Below, in pieces: positions 53,393 to 61,675 of a stretch of 64,000 bases of DNA. This DNA is from Pseudarthrobacter sp. NBSH8 (lineage in GTDB: Bacteria > Actinomycetota > Actinomycetes > Actinomycetales > Micrococcaceae), in assembly GCF_014217545.1 (NCBI RefSeq), contig NZ_CP043178.1:3100001-3164000 (forward strand), in the 5' to 3' direction. The notes beneath the pieces were generated by a model that saw nothing but the letters and a program-made list of their open reading frames with translations, ran no database searches and was not told where the DNA came from. Made by a program: the position numbers and the translations under genes. Numbering within the stretch: position 1 is the stretch's first letter; each line of letters opens with the position of its first letter.

Positions 53393-54847
53393 TCAGGCGC
53401 GGGAGATGCTGATCATTTCCTCGCGCGGGACTACCTTGATGCGTTCACGCACGACGGCGGCGGTCCCGTCGGTGCCCGTCTCACCTTCGGTCCACACGGA
53501 GCCGAGGGCTGCTTCGTGCGCGTCCAGCCTGATCCAGCCCTCCCACGTGGTGAACTCGATGCCGCGCTCTTCCAGGAGGTCGATGATGGCCTGCGGATCC
53601 GGGTTCTCAGCCGGGGGAAGCGTGAGCCGGTCCTCCAGCAGGAAGCCGATGGTTTCCAAGGCGTCCCCCTTGGTGTGCCCGATCAGGCCAACGGGCCCGC
53701 GCTTGATCCAGCCGGTGGCGTAGATTCCAGGGACGGGGGTGCCGTCGGCGTCGAGCACGCGGCCGCCCTCGTTGGGGATCACGCCGCGTTTGGCGTTGTA
53801 TTCCAGCTCGTCCAAGGGCGAGCCGTGGTAGCCGATGGCGCGGTACACGGCCTGGACGGGGTAGTCCACAAACTCGCCCGTGCCCTTGACGTTGCCGGTG
53901 CCGTCCAGCTCCATGCGCTCAAACTTGATGCCGGCCACCTGGCCGGACCCGCCGTCGTCGGGGTTTTCGTAGACCTCAACCGGGCTGTGCAGGAAGTGCA
54001 GGTGCAGGCGGCGTGAGGACGGTTCTGCCGCTTCGGCGTGCTCTTCCACGAGCCAGTTGGTCAGCGTGTTCACCATGGTTTTGATCTGGTTGTTGCTGCG
54101 GATGGCGTCGTCGGAGGCCTCGTCGAACTCGAAGTCCTCCGGGTACAGGACAATGTCCACGTCCTTCATGTGGCTCAGCTCGCGCAACTCCAGCGGCGTG
54201 AACTTGACCTGCGCCGGGCCACGACGGCCGAAGACGTGCACGTCCGTGACCGGCGAGTTCTTCAGGCACTGGTAGACGTTGTCCGGGATCTCGGTGGTGA
54301 GGAGTTCGTCGGCGTGCTTGACCAACATCCGGGCCACATCTAGGGCCACGTTCCCGTTGCCGATCACCGCGATTTCCTTGGCTTCCAACGGCCAGTCGCG
54401 GGGCACATCGGGGTGGCCGTCGTACCAGGACACAAAGTCGGCGCCGCCGAATGATCCCGCCAGGTCGATGCCCGGGATAGGCAGATCGGCGTCCTTGATG
54501 GCTCCGGTGGAGAAAATCACGGCATCGTAGAAGGCCCGGAAGTCATGGAGGGTGAGGTCGCGGCCGTACGTGACGTTGCCCAGGAAGCGGATGTCGCCCC
54601 GGTCCAGGACCTTGTGCAGCGCGTTCACGATCCCCTTGATGCGGGGGTGGTCCGGCGCGACGCCGTAGCGGATCAGGCCGTACGGGGCGGGGTAGGCCTC
54701 GAAAAGGTCGATGCTGACCTCAAAATCGCCGTCCTTCACACCGTTGGACTTGGTCAGGATGTCCGCCGCATAAACACCTGCCGGTCCCGCACCCACAATG
54801 GCAACGCGGAGTGGACGCTTGGAGGTGGTTTCGCCTGGGTTGGACAC
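53393..54847 (-). CDS. fprA: Ferredoxin/flavodoxin-NADP+ reductase (FprA type)
   Basis: A 484-aa FAD enzyme like adrenodoxin reductase. FAD binding is VAIVGAGPAGVYAADIL (residues ~15-31), the NADP site is AVIGNGNVALDVARML, and GYHGSPLDELEYNAKRGVIP to GIYATGWIKRGPVGLIGHTKGDA is the conserved C-terminal block of FprA. It transfers electrons between NADPH and ferredoxin for iron-sulfur, P450 or nitrogen metabolism. The GTG at 54847 has GAAGGG upstream; the frame runs further only through a low-complexity repeat. Confidence 0.94.
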   Translation of the reverse strand: MSNPGETTSKRPLRVAIVGAGPAGVYAADILTKSNGVKDGDFEVSIDLFEAYPAPYGLIRYGVAPDHPRIKGIVNALHKVLDRGDIRFLGNVTYGRDLTLHDFRAFYDAVIFSTGAIKDADLPIPGIDLAGSFGGADFVSWYDGHPDVPRDWPLEAKEIAVIGNGNVALDVARMLVKHADELLTTEIPDNVYQCLKNSPVTDVHVFGRRGPAQVKFTPLELRELSHMKDVDIVLYPEDFEFDEASDDAIRSNNQIKTMVNTLTNWLVEEHAEAAEPSSRRLHLHFLHSPVEVYENPDDGGSGQVAGIKFERMELDGTGNVKGTGEFVDYPVQAVYRAIGYHGSPLDELEYNAKRGVIPNEGGRVLDADGTPVPGIYATGWIKRGPVGLIGHTKGDALETIGFLLEDRLTLPPAENPDPQAIIDLLEERGIEFTTWEGWIRLDAHEAALGSVWTEGETGTDGTAAVVRERIKVVPREEMISISRA

Positions 54848-54885
54848 CGGGAGCCCTTCTGGAACGAGGAGATTGCGACGGAGGT

Positions 54886-54927
54886 GCGCAGTGCAGCGCG
54901 CAGTGCAGTGCAGTGCAGTTGCGCACA
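54886..54927. repeat. Short tandem GCAGT-type repeat before fprA
   Basis: A run built from GTGCA/GCAGT units (CAGTGCAGTGCAGTGCAG and an imperfect neighbour containing GCGCGC) with GTGCGCA and TTGCGCAC at its ends. The repeats are only 5 bp and lie between topoisomerase IB and the fprA start. They may be prone to slippage and could affect fprA expression. Confidence 0.6.
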
Positions 54928-54937
54928 ATGTCCCATT

Positions 54938-55933
54938 CTAAATGTGTTCCAGCGGCACCACGTCGCCTTCCCGGTACAGCAACGCCCGGAGCTCGGCCTC
55001 CGCGGAGTCCAGGCGTTTGGGGTCGATGGTCTCCCCCGCGGCAAAGTGGTCCAGCAGCCGGGGATCAACATAACTTTTGCGCGCGATGGACGGCGTGTTC
55101 CCCAGTACCGCGGCAGCCTCCAGCATGGCCACGCTGATGGCGCCCTTCCGCGCCGAAACAGGCTTCTGCGGGCCGCTGCGCGCCAGGCTGACGGCTGCCG
55201 CCACGGTCCCGCGCAGCGTCCGGAAGTCCTTGGCGGTGAAGTCCAGGCCCGTCCGCTCCTTGACGTAGGCATTGATGTCCGCGCTGGTGACCGGCCGCCA
55301 GGTCCGGCCCTCCTTGTACGCCAGCAGCCTGGCATTTCCACCGCGGCGCTTAAGCGTCCGCACCAGGGCGGCGAGGTCGGCGTCGTGGATTTCCGATTCC
55401 CAGTCCTTGCCGCTCTTGGCCGGAAACTTCAGCTCCAGGCACTCCTTGCGGACGTGGACGTGCGCACACAGGAGCGTGGCCAGGCCGCGGCTGCCGTTCT
55501 CGTTGGTGTACCGCTCGGATCCCACGCGCAGGGACCCGCTGTCCAGCATCCGGAAAGCCGCCGCGAGTACACGTTCTCGGCTTGGACCGTCGCTGCGCAG
55601 GTCCAGGGTGACCAGCCGGCGGGCGGTGGGCAGCGACTCGGCCAGTTGCAGGGCGCGGTCAAACTTCACCCGGTCCTTCCGCTCGCGCCAGGCAGGGTGG
55701 TAGATGTACTGCCGCCGGCCCATCGCATCGAGGCCGGTCGCCTGGATGTGGCCGTTGTCGAACGGTGCAATCCAGACGTCGGTCCAGGCCGGTGGGATGC
55801 CGATGCTCTCCAGCCGGTCCCGGACCGGCCCCGGCGGCAGCGTGGAGCCGTCCAGGTCCCGGTAGCTGAAGCCCGTGCCGGCGGGCACGCGACGGTAGCC
55901 GCGGCCGTTCGCGTTGCTGCGGCGGAGCCTCAC
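54938..55933 (-). CDS. DNA topoisomerase IB (poxvirus/bacterial type)
   Basis: A 331-aa type IB topoisomerase that relaxes supercoils through a 3'-phosphotyrosine. The N-terminal domain begins GFSYRDLDGSTLPPGPVRDRLESIGIPPAWTDVWIAP; the catalytic residues include the Arg in SRGLATLLCAHV (149 region), Lys/Arg in TAKDFRTLRGT (Arg238, Arg241) and the nucleophile Tyr288 in ARKSYVDPRLL. The length is that of the short bacterial TopIB. The GTG at 55933 has AGGTGG 6 nt upstream. It lies upstream of fprA on the same strand. Confidence 0.95.
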   Translation of the reverse strand: MRLRRSNANGRGYRRVPAGTGFSYRDLDGSTLPPGPVRDRLESIGIPPAWTDVWIAPFDNGHIQATGLDAMGRRQYIYHPAWRERKDRVKFDRALQLAESLPTARRLVTLDLRSDGPSRERVLAAAFRMLDSGSLRVGSERYTNENGSRGLATLLCAHVHVRKECLELKFPAKSGKDWESEIHDADLAALVRTLKRRGGNARLLAYKEGRTWRPVTSADINAYVKERTGLDFTAKDFRTLRGTVAAAVSLARSGPQKPVSARKGAISVAMLEAAAVLGNTPSIARKSYVDPRLLDHFAAGETIDPKRLDSAEAELRALLYREGDVVPLEHI

Positions 55934-56026
55934 GGGACGGCCACCTGGAAGTTCATCGGTTCCATGAAGGACAGCGTACTGACTATTGACTGGAATACGA
56001 GTCCAACAACTGGTGTTATTGGTTAG

Positions 56027-57013
56027 GTGCCTACTCCCCCTGAAACGAACTCCTTGCCCAAGACCGTTGTCGCCGCTCCATCCGGTCTTAAGGCTGTTGA
56101 CAAGGAGACGACGGCGGGAGTCCTGTTCGGGTTCGGCGCGTACGGGTTGTGGGGGCTGCTTCCCCTGTACTTCTTTGCGCTGATGCCCGCCGGAGCGGTG
56201 GAGATCGTGGCCAACCGCGTGGTGTGGTCCCTGTTTTTCTGCATCCTCCTGATCACCGTCACCCGGTCCTGGCGTGCGCTGGCCGGAGCCTTCCGGGACC
56301 GCTCGGTGTTTGGTTCACTGGCCCTGGCGGCTGCCCTCATTGCCGTGAACTGGCTGACGTACACCTATGGCGTCACCACCGGCCAGGCCGTCGAAGCCGC
56401 GCTGGGCTACTTTATCAATCCGCTGGTCTCGGTCCTCCTGGGTGTGTTCGTCCTGAAGGAGAAGCTGCGCCCCCTCCAGTGGGCCGCCGTCGGAATCGGT
56501 TTTGTAGCGGTGGGCGTGCTCACGGTGAGCTACGGCAAACTGCCCTGGATCGCCCTGACGCTGGCCTTCAGCTTCGGCCTGTACGGGTTTGTGAAGAAGC
56601 GCGTTGGCCCGAAGGTGGACGCGGTGACCAGCCTCAGCTTGGAGACCATCGTGCTGGCCCCGATCGCCGCCGCCACCATGGTGTTCCTGAGTGTCAGCGG
56701 CACGGCCACCCTGACCAGCCAGGGCCCCGGGCACTTCTGGCTCCTGGCGGCCTCCGGGGTGATCACCGCGGTGCCGCTGCTGTTCTTCGGCGCGTCGGCC
56801 CGCCGGCTGCCCATGACCACCATCGGGCTGCTGCAGTACGTTGCCCCGCTCCTGCAGTTCATCGTGGCGCTGGTGGTGTTTCAGGAAGCCATGACCACCA
56901 GCCGCTGGATCGGCTTCGGGGTGGTGTGGCTGGCCCTGCTGGTGCTGACCGTCGACATGCTCCGCACCACCCGAAAGAACTCGTTGGCAAGGAAGCGGGC
57001 CCGCACCACGTGA
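56027..57013 (+). CDS. rarD: EamA-family transporter RarD
   Basis: A 328-aa permease of the drug/metabolite superfamily with ten spans in two EamA repeats. GVLFGFGAYGLWGLLPLYFFAL, NRVVWSLFFCILLI and TYTYGVTTGQAVEAALGYFINPLVSVLLGV are the RarD hallmarks. It exports or imports an unknown metabolite. The GTG start at 56027 follows an AGG-rich context. It is convergent with gabT over a 65-bp palindromic repeat. Confidence 0.9.
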   Translation: MPTPPETNSLPKTVVAAPSGLKAVDKETTAGVLFGFGAYGLWGLLPLYFFALMPAGAVEIVANRVVWSLFFCILLITVTRSWRALAGAFRDRSVFGSLALAAALIAVNWLTYTYGVTTGQAVEAALGYFINPLVSVLLGVFVLKEKLRPLQWAAVGIGFVAVGVLTVSYGKLPWIALTLAFSFGLYGFVKKRVGPKVDAVTSLSLETIVLAPIAAATMVFLSVSGTATLTSQGPGHFWLLAASGVITAVPLLFFGASARRLPMTTIGLLQYVAPLLQFIVALVVFQEAMTTSRWIGFGVVWLALLVLTVDMLRTTRKNSLARKRARTT

Positions 57014-57017
57014 GACG

Positions 57018-57082
57018 AGCGCGAACTGGCAGCTAACGACCTCAAATCAGGGATCTGACGTCATCTGCTGCCAGTTCGCGCT
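57018..57082. repeat. 65-bp palindromic element between rarD and gabT
   Basis: AGCGCGAACTGGCAGC (57018-57033) is an exact complement of GCTGCCAGTTCGCGCT (57067-57082), with a 33-nt loop that contains CTGACGTCAT. It sits between convergent genes and is unlike the 63-bp family in sequence. It looks like another dispersed intergenic palindrome or a terminator. Confidence 0.75.
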
Positions 57083-57105
57083 GTGTTTGCGTGTGGGGCT
57101 GGGTC

Positions 57106-58476
57106 CTAAGCGTTGGCCTTGATGGCCGCAGCCAGGACGTCCAGGCCGTCGTTCAGAAGGTCGTCGGTGATGACCAGCGGGGGCAGCAGGCGGATGACGT
57201 TGCCGTAGGTGCCGCAGGTGAGGATGATGACACCCTCCTTGAGGCAGGCGGCGGCCACGGCCTTGGTCAGCTCGGGATTGGGTTCCTTCGAACCGGCCTG
57301 GACCAGTTCGACGGCCAGCATCGCGCCGCGGCCGCGGATGTCGCCGATCACGGACGTCCCGGCAGATGCCAGTTCGGCCTGCAGTTCCTGCAGGCGTCCC
57401 GTAGCGAGCTGCTCGATGTGGCGCGCACGTCCGGCGAGGTTGTATTCCTCCATGGACCCGATCGCGGCAAGCGCGGCGGCGCACGCAACCGGGTTGCCGC
57501 CGTACGTGCCGCCCAGGCCGCCCGGGTGGACGGCGTCGAGCAGGTCAGCACGGCCGGTGATCGCGGACAGCGGCATGCCGCCCGCGATGCCCTTGGCCAT
57601 GGTGATGATGTCCGGGACAACGTCCTCGTGGTTGACCGCGAACCATTCGCCGGTGCGGCAGAAACCCGACTGGACCTCGTCGGCGATGAACACCACGCCG
57701 TTGGCCTTGGCCCAGGCGGCCAGTGCCGGCAGGAAGCCCTCGGCGGGGACAATGAAGCCGCCCTCGCCCTGGATGGGCTCGATGATGATCGCGGCCACCT
57801 GGTCGCCGCCGATCTGCTTCTCGATCATGGTGATGGCCCGCTTGGCGGCCTCGGCACCGGTGATCGAGGCGTTCTCCTCGCGGTACGGGTAGCTCATGGG
57901 CATGCGGTAGACCTCGGGCGCGAACGGGCCGAAGTTGGTCTTGTACGGCATGGCCTTCGCGGTCAGCGCCATGGTCAGGTTGGTGCGGCCGTGGTAGGCG
58001 TGGTCAAAGGCGACGACGGCGTCACGCCCGGTGGCGAGGCGGGCCACCTTGACGGCGTTCTCCACAGCCTCGGCGCCGGAGTTGAACAGCACGGTCCGCT
58101 TCTCGTGGCTGCCCGGGGTCAGGCGGTTGAGCTGCTCCGCGAGGGCAACGTAGCTTTCGTACGGGGTGACCATAAAACAGGTGTGGGTGAAGTGCTCCAC
58201 CGCTTCCTTCACGGCCCCGACGACGGCGGGATCGGACGCGCCGACGCTGGTCACCGCGATGCCCGAGCCGAGGTCAATGAAGGAGTTACCGTCGACGTCG
58301 TGGATGATGCCGCCGTCGGCGTCCGCAACGTAGACCGGAACGGCGGAGGCGACACCAGCGGCGACCACTGCCTTGCGGCGCTCGGTCAGGGCGATGGACT
58401 TGGGGCCCGGGAAGTCGGCCTGGACACGGCGCTTCTGTTCCAGGCGGAAGGTGATTTCACTTGCTGTGGTGCTCAT
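57106..58476 (-). CDS. gabT: 4-aminobutyrate aminotransferase (GabT)
   Basis: A 456-aa class III PLP aminotransferase. FNSGAEAVENAVKVAR and FDHAYHGRTNLTMALT bind the cofactor phosphate, IIIEPIQGEGGFIVP and FIADEVQSGFCRTG (Asp266) contact the ring nitrogen, and Lys295 in ITMAKGIAGGMPLSA forms the aldimine. It converts GABA and 2-oxoglutarate to succinate semialdehyde and glutamate. AAAGGA precedes the ATG. It follows the aldehyde dehydrogenase gene on the same strand, in a GABA/putrescine block with the PucR regulator. Confidence 0.94.
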   Translation of the reverse strand: MSTTASEITFRLEQKRRVQADFPGPKSIALTERRKAVVAAGVASAVPVYVADADGGIIHDVDGNSFIDLGSGIAVTSVGASDPAVVGAVKEAVEHFTHTCFMVTPYESYVALAEQLNRLTPGSHEKRTVLFNSGAEAVENAVKVARLATGRDAVVAFDHAYHGRTNLTMALTAKAMPYKTNFGPFAPEVYRMPMSYPYREENASITGAEAAKRAITMIEKQIGGDQVAAIIIEPIQGEGGFIVPAEGFLPALAAWAKANGVVFIADEVQSGFCRTGEWFAVNHEDVVPDIITMAKGIAGGMPLSAITGRADLLDAVHPGGLGGTYGGNPVACAAALAAIGSMEEYNLAGRARHIEQLATGRLQELQAELASAGTSVIGDIRGRGAMLAVELVQAGSKEPNPELTKAVAAACLKEGVIILTCGTYGNVIRLLPPLVITDDLLNDGLDVLAAAIKANA

Positions 58477-58494
58477 GGGGTTTCCTTTCAGGGC

Positions 58495-58583
58495 CCGGTG
58501 ATCGAGCCTGTCGAGATCCAGGGTTTCGACAGGCTCAACCACCGGAAAAGCTGGTTTAGACAGGCTCGACCACCGGAGAGCTG
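58495..58583. repeat. Inverted and 31-bp tandem repeats between gabT and the dehydrogenase
   Basis: CCGGTG..GAGCCTGTCGA and TCGACAGGCTC..CACCGG form an inverted repeat (58495-58545). The right arm plus flank (GGTTTCGACAGGCTCAACC...) recurs in tandem 31 nt on (from 58553, GGTTTAGACAGGCTCGACC...). The GAGCCTGTCGAAACC/GGTTTCGACAGGCTC motif is a repeat I recognise from actinobacterial intergenic regions in general. Confidence 0.8.
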
Positions 58584-60014
58584 CTAGGCGTCGAGTGCGC
58601 TCATGACGTGCTTGATGCGGGTGTAGTCCTCGACGCCGTACATGGAGAGGTCCTTGCCGTAGCCGGACTGCTTGAAGCCGCCGTGCGGCATTTCGGCGGT
58701 GAGGAGGATGTGGGTGTTGATCCAGACCGCCCCGAAGTCCAGGTCGCGGCTCATCCGCATGGCCGTGCCGTGGTCGGACGTCCAGACGCTGGAGGCGAGG
58801 GCGTATTCGACGTCGTTCGCCAGTTCGAGAGCTTCCGCCTCGGAGGAGAACTTCTGTACGGTGATGACCGGGCCGAAGGTTTCCTTCTGGACGATGTCGT
58901 CGGTCTGCTTGGCGCCGGTGACGATGGTGGGTTCGAAGAAGAAGCCCTTGTCCCCGGCGCGGTGGCCACCGGTTTCGATGCGGCAGTTCTCCGGGAGGTG
59001 CTCCACCACGGAGGTGACGGCGTTGAAGTGGTTCACGTTGTTCAGCGGACCGAAGTAGTTGTCTTCATCGTTCTGCGAGCCGGTGTGCAGCGTCCTGGTG
59101 TGCTCCACCATGGCCGCCACGACGTCGTCGTGGACTGAATCCTCAACCAGCACCCGGGTGATGGCGGTGCAGTCCTGGCCGGCATTGAAGAACGCGAACT
59201 CGGCGATGGCCGCGGCGCTCTTCTTGATGTCCGCGTCCTTGAACACGATGGCCGGGGCCTTGCCGCCGAGCTCCAGGTGGGCGCGCTTGAGGCCCTTCGC
59301 GGCCCCGGAGGCCACGGCGATGCCGGCCCGGACGGAACCCGTGATGGAGACCAGGCCGGGGACCCGATGCTCCACCATCATGGCGCCGGTTGCGGCGGTT
59401 CCCAGAACGACGTTCAGGACGCCGGCGGGCAGGATGTCGCCGGCCAGGCGGGCCAGCACCAGGGTGGACTCCGGGGTGGTGTCGGAGGGCTTGAGGACCA
59501 CGGTGTTGCCGGCGGCGAGCGCCGGGCCGATCTTCCAGATGGCCATCAGGAACGGGTAGTTCCAGGGGGCAACCTGGGCCACGACGCCGATGGGCTCGCG
59601 GCGTACATAGGAGGTGTGGCCTTCGAAGTACTCGCCCGCGGACTTGCCTTCGAGGATGCGCGCGGCACCGGCGAAGAAGCGGAGCTGGTCCGCGCCGGCG
59701 GCCACTTCCTCGGACGCGATCAGCGAGCGCACCTGCCCGGTGTTGCGGTGCTGGGCCTCCACAAGTTCGTCGCTGTAGGCCTCAACGGCGTCCGCGAGCT
59801 TGAGGAGCATCAGCTGGCGCTGCCCGGGGGTGGCGTGCTTCCAGGTCTTGAAGGCGTCCTTGGCCGCGGTCATGGCAGCGTCGACGTCGGCCTGGATGGA
59901 CACAGGTGATTGCGCCACGACTTCGCCGTTGGTGGGGTTAACGATGTCCAGCAGGTCGGTGCCCGCGGGCGTGACGAACTCACCATTGATGAAGTTCTGC
60001 AAGGTTTGAACCAC
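58584..60014 (-). CDS. Gamma-aminobutyraldehyde dehydrogenase (PatD/Prr type)
   Basis: A 476-aa NAD-dependent aldehyde dehydrogenase that yields GABA from 4-aminobutanal in putrescine breakdown. VQTLQNFINGEFVTPAGTDLLDIVNPTNGEVV is the family start; APWNYPFLMAIWKIGPALAAGNTVVLKPS binds NAD; Glu in HLELGGKAPAIVF and Cys in FNAGQDCTAITR are catalytic. I chose GTG 60014, with GAGG 9 nt upstream; a TTG at 60023 directly abuts the same sequence. It precedes gabT, which would use its product, and lies divergent from the PucR gene. Confidence 0.9.
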   Translation of the reverse strand: MVQTLQNFINGEFVTPAGTDLLDIVNPTNGEVVAQSPVSIQADVDAAMTAAKDAFKTWKHATPGQRQLMLLKLADAVEAYSDELVEAQHRNTGQVRSLIASEEVAAGADQLRFFAGAARILEGKSAGEYFEGHTSYVRREPIGVVAQVAPWNYPFLMAIWKIGPALAAGNTVVLKPSDTTPESTLVLARLAGDILPAGVLNVVLGTAATGAMMVEHRVPGLVSITGSVRAGIAVASGAAKGLKRAHLELGGKAPAIVFKDADIKKSAAAIAEFAFFNAGQDCTAITRVLVEDSVHDDVVAAMVEHTRTLHTGSQNDEDNYFGPLNNVNHFNAVTSVVEHLPENCRIETGGHRAGDKGFFFEPTIVTGAKQTDDIVQKETFGPVITVQKFSSEAEALELANDVEYALASSVWTSDHGTAMRMSRDLDFGAVWINTHILLTAEMPHGGFKQSGYGKDLSMYGVEDYTRIKHVMSALDA

Positions 60015-60172
60015 GGTGTACAACCTCTTTCATAAGGGAACATCAGCTGCGAAGCGGATGGTTGCGACTGCCTTGAGCCTATGCCAGCAGCTTCACCCCG
60101 GGGAATAGCCACCTGCACACCCTTAGCCGCAGTGTTTAGTGCGGTTGACCAGCATCCGTCTATCCTTGGACC

Positions 60173-61606
60173 ATGGCCATCTCCCTCGCCACCCTGCTCG
60201 GCGTGCACTCCCTCCACCTATCCAATGCAGGCCTTGCCGAGACCACCTGGCACGAGGACATCAACTGGGTTGCCGTCACGGAACTGGAAGACCCGCAGCG
60301 CTTCCTCAGCGGCGGCGAACTGGTGCTCACCACCGGCATGCGCCTGCGGTCCGCGCCCGAGCAGCGTCGCTTCGTCCGGCAGGTCCAGCGCGCCGGAGCC
60401 GTGGGCATCGGCTTCGGGACCGGTCTGACGCACGACGCCGTCCCGCCGGCCCTGATTGCCGAGGCCAACCGCTGGGGGCTGCCGATCGTCCAGGTGCCGT
60501 ACGAGACGCCGTTCATTGCCATCGGCAAACTGGTGGCGGAAGCGCAGGCCGCCGATCATGTCGCGAAGCTGGAGCGCCTGATCGCGGGCCACCAGGTCCT
60601 GGCCCGCGCGCTCCTCACCGGCGGCGGCCTCGCCCAGCTCCTGAAGCAGCTGGGCGGGATGCTGCGGACAGAGATTGCCCTCACCCAGTTCACCGCCCAC
60701 CTGTACAACAGCAGCTCCGAGCCCCCTTCCGCTGACACGTGGTCCTCCTACCCCATCCCCACCGGCCGCCGCGATGCCTGCACACTCTGGGTCCGCCAGC
60801 CGTTCGAGGATTCAGGGATTATCGGCTATGCCCAGAACCTGATCAGCGTGGAGCTGAACAACATGGTCAAGCAGCGCCAGGCCCAGCGCGCCCTGTGCGG
60901 CCAGGTGCTCGAGGACGTCATCCACGGCGCCCTGGAGACCAGCGAGGCCCAGCGGCGCCTCGCCGGCGTGGGCCTGAACAGCACACGCAAAAACGTGGTG
61001 CTGCTGGCGGTGTCCGCCGCCCATCACAAGGCGCTGGTGAGCACCTCGGTGCCGCAGCCGCTGGAGAACGCGGTGGCCGCCGTCGTCGGGAAGGACCTGG
61101 TGGTGGTGATTAACGACGACGGCGGTGCGGCACCTGCGCTGGCCAGGCGCCTCAGCGACCACCTGGCTGAGGCAGGGATCCACGCGACGATCGGGATCGG
61201 CGGCGGGTACACCAAGCCGAACGGCCTGCGCTGGAGCTACTTCGAGGCGCGCGATGCGGCCAGCCACGGCCTGCCGGTTAACGAGCCGGAACGCCTGAGC
61301 CTGACCTCCCTGTTGCTGGCCAGCGAAGACGTTCCGCTGGCTGACATGGCCCACGAGTCGTTGAACCCACTCCGCGCCTTCGACATTGCCCACGGCGCGG
61401 AACTGGTGACCACCCTGGAAAGCTACCTGAACAACAACGGTTCCGTGGCCGCCGTCGCCGAAGCCCTGACCCTGCACCGGAACACGGTGCGGTACCGGCT
61501 GGCGCAGATCACCGAACTCACCGGCTACGATCCTTCGGTCACGGCGGACCGCGTGCAGCTGTGGCTCTCGCTCGCCGTGTCGCGGCTCGGAGCGCGGCAC
61601 CCCTGA
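60173..61606 (+). CDS. PucR family transcriptional regulator of the GABA/putrescine block
   Basis: A 477-aa regulator. The N-terminal PucR domain (SLATLLGVHSLHLSNAG, VAVTELEDPQRFLSGGELVLTTGM) is followed by a GGDEF-like middle (GKDLVVVINDDGG) and a C-terminal HTH of the PucR type (AVAEALTLHRNTVRYRLAQITELTG, ~425-455). These activators sense purines, polyamines or amino acids. Divergent placement from the aminobutyraldehyde dehydrogenase points to control of that gene and gabT. It ends at copy 4 of the 63-bp palindrome. Confidence 0.92.
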   Translation: MAISLATLLGVHSLHLSNAGLAETTWHEDINWVAVTELEDPQRFLSGGELVLTTGMRLRSAPEQRRFVRQVQRAGAVGIGFGTGLTHDAVPPALIAEANRWGLPIVQVPYETPFIAIGKLVAEAQAADHVAKLERLIAGHQVLARALLTGGGLAQLLKQLGGMLRTEIALTQFTAHLYNSSSEPPSADTWSSYPIPTGRRDACTLWVRQPFEDSGIIGYAQNLISVELNNMVKQRQAQRALCGQVLEDVIHGALETSEAQRRLAGVGLNSTRKNVVLLAVSAAHHKALVSTSVPQPLENAVAAVVGKDLVVVINDDGGAAPALARRLSDHLAEAGIHATIGIGGGYTKPNGLRWSYFEARDAASHGLPVNEPERLSLTSLLLASEDVPLADMAHESLNPLRAFDIAHGAELVTTLESYLNNNGSVAAVAEALTLHRNTVRYRLAQITELTGYDPSVTADRVQLWLSLAVSRLGARHP

Positions 61607-61612
61607 CGACCG

Positions 61613-61675
61613 CAACGCGGGGTCACATCGCGCCCATGTTACGGCCCCGGATGGGCGCTAAATGACCCCGCGTTG
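61613..61675. repeat. 63-bp palindromic repeat, copy 4
   Basis: Arms 61613-61637 and 61651-61675 around a 13-nt loop. This copy has unpaired changes (TCACATCGC in the left arm against TCATTTAGC in the complement of the right), so it is the most decayed. Its right half lies inside the last codons of the CYTH-CHAD gene. Confidence 0.88.

Noticed and set aside
57091-58587. 498-codon frame antisense to gabT
   Set aside because: Shadow of gabT; it extends through the intergenic repeats and shows no family motif.
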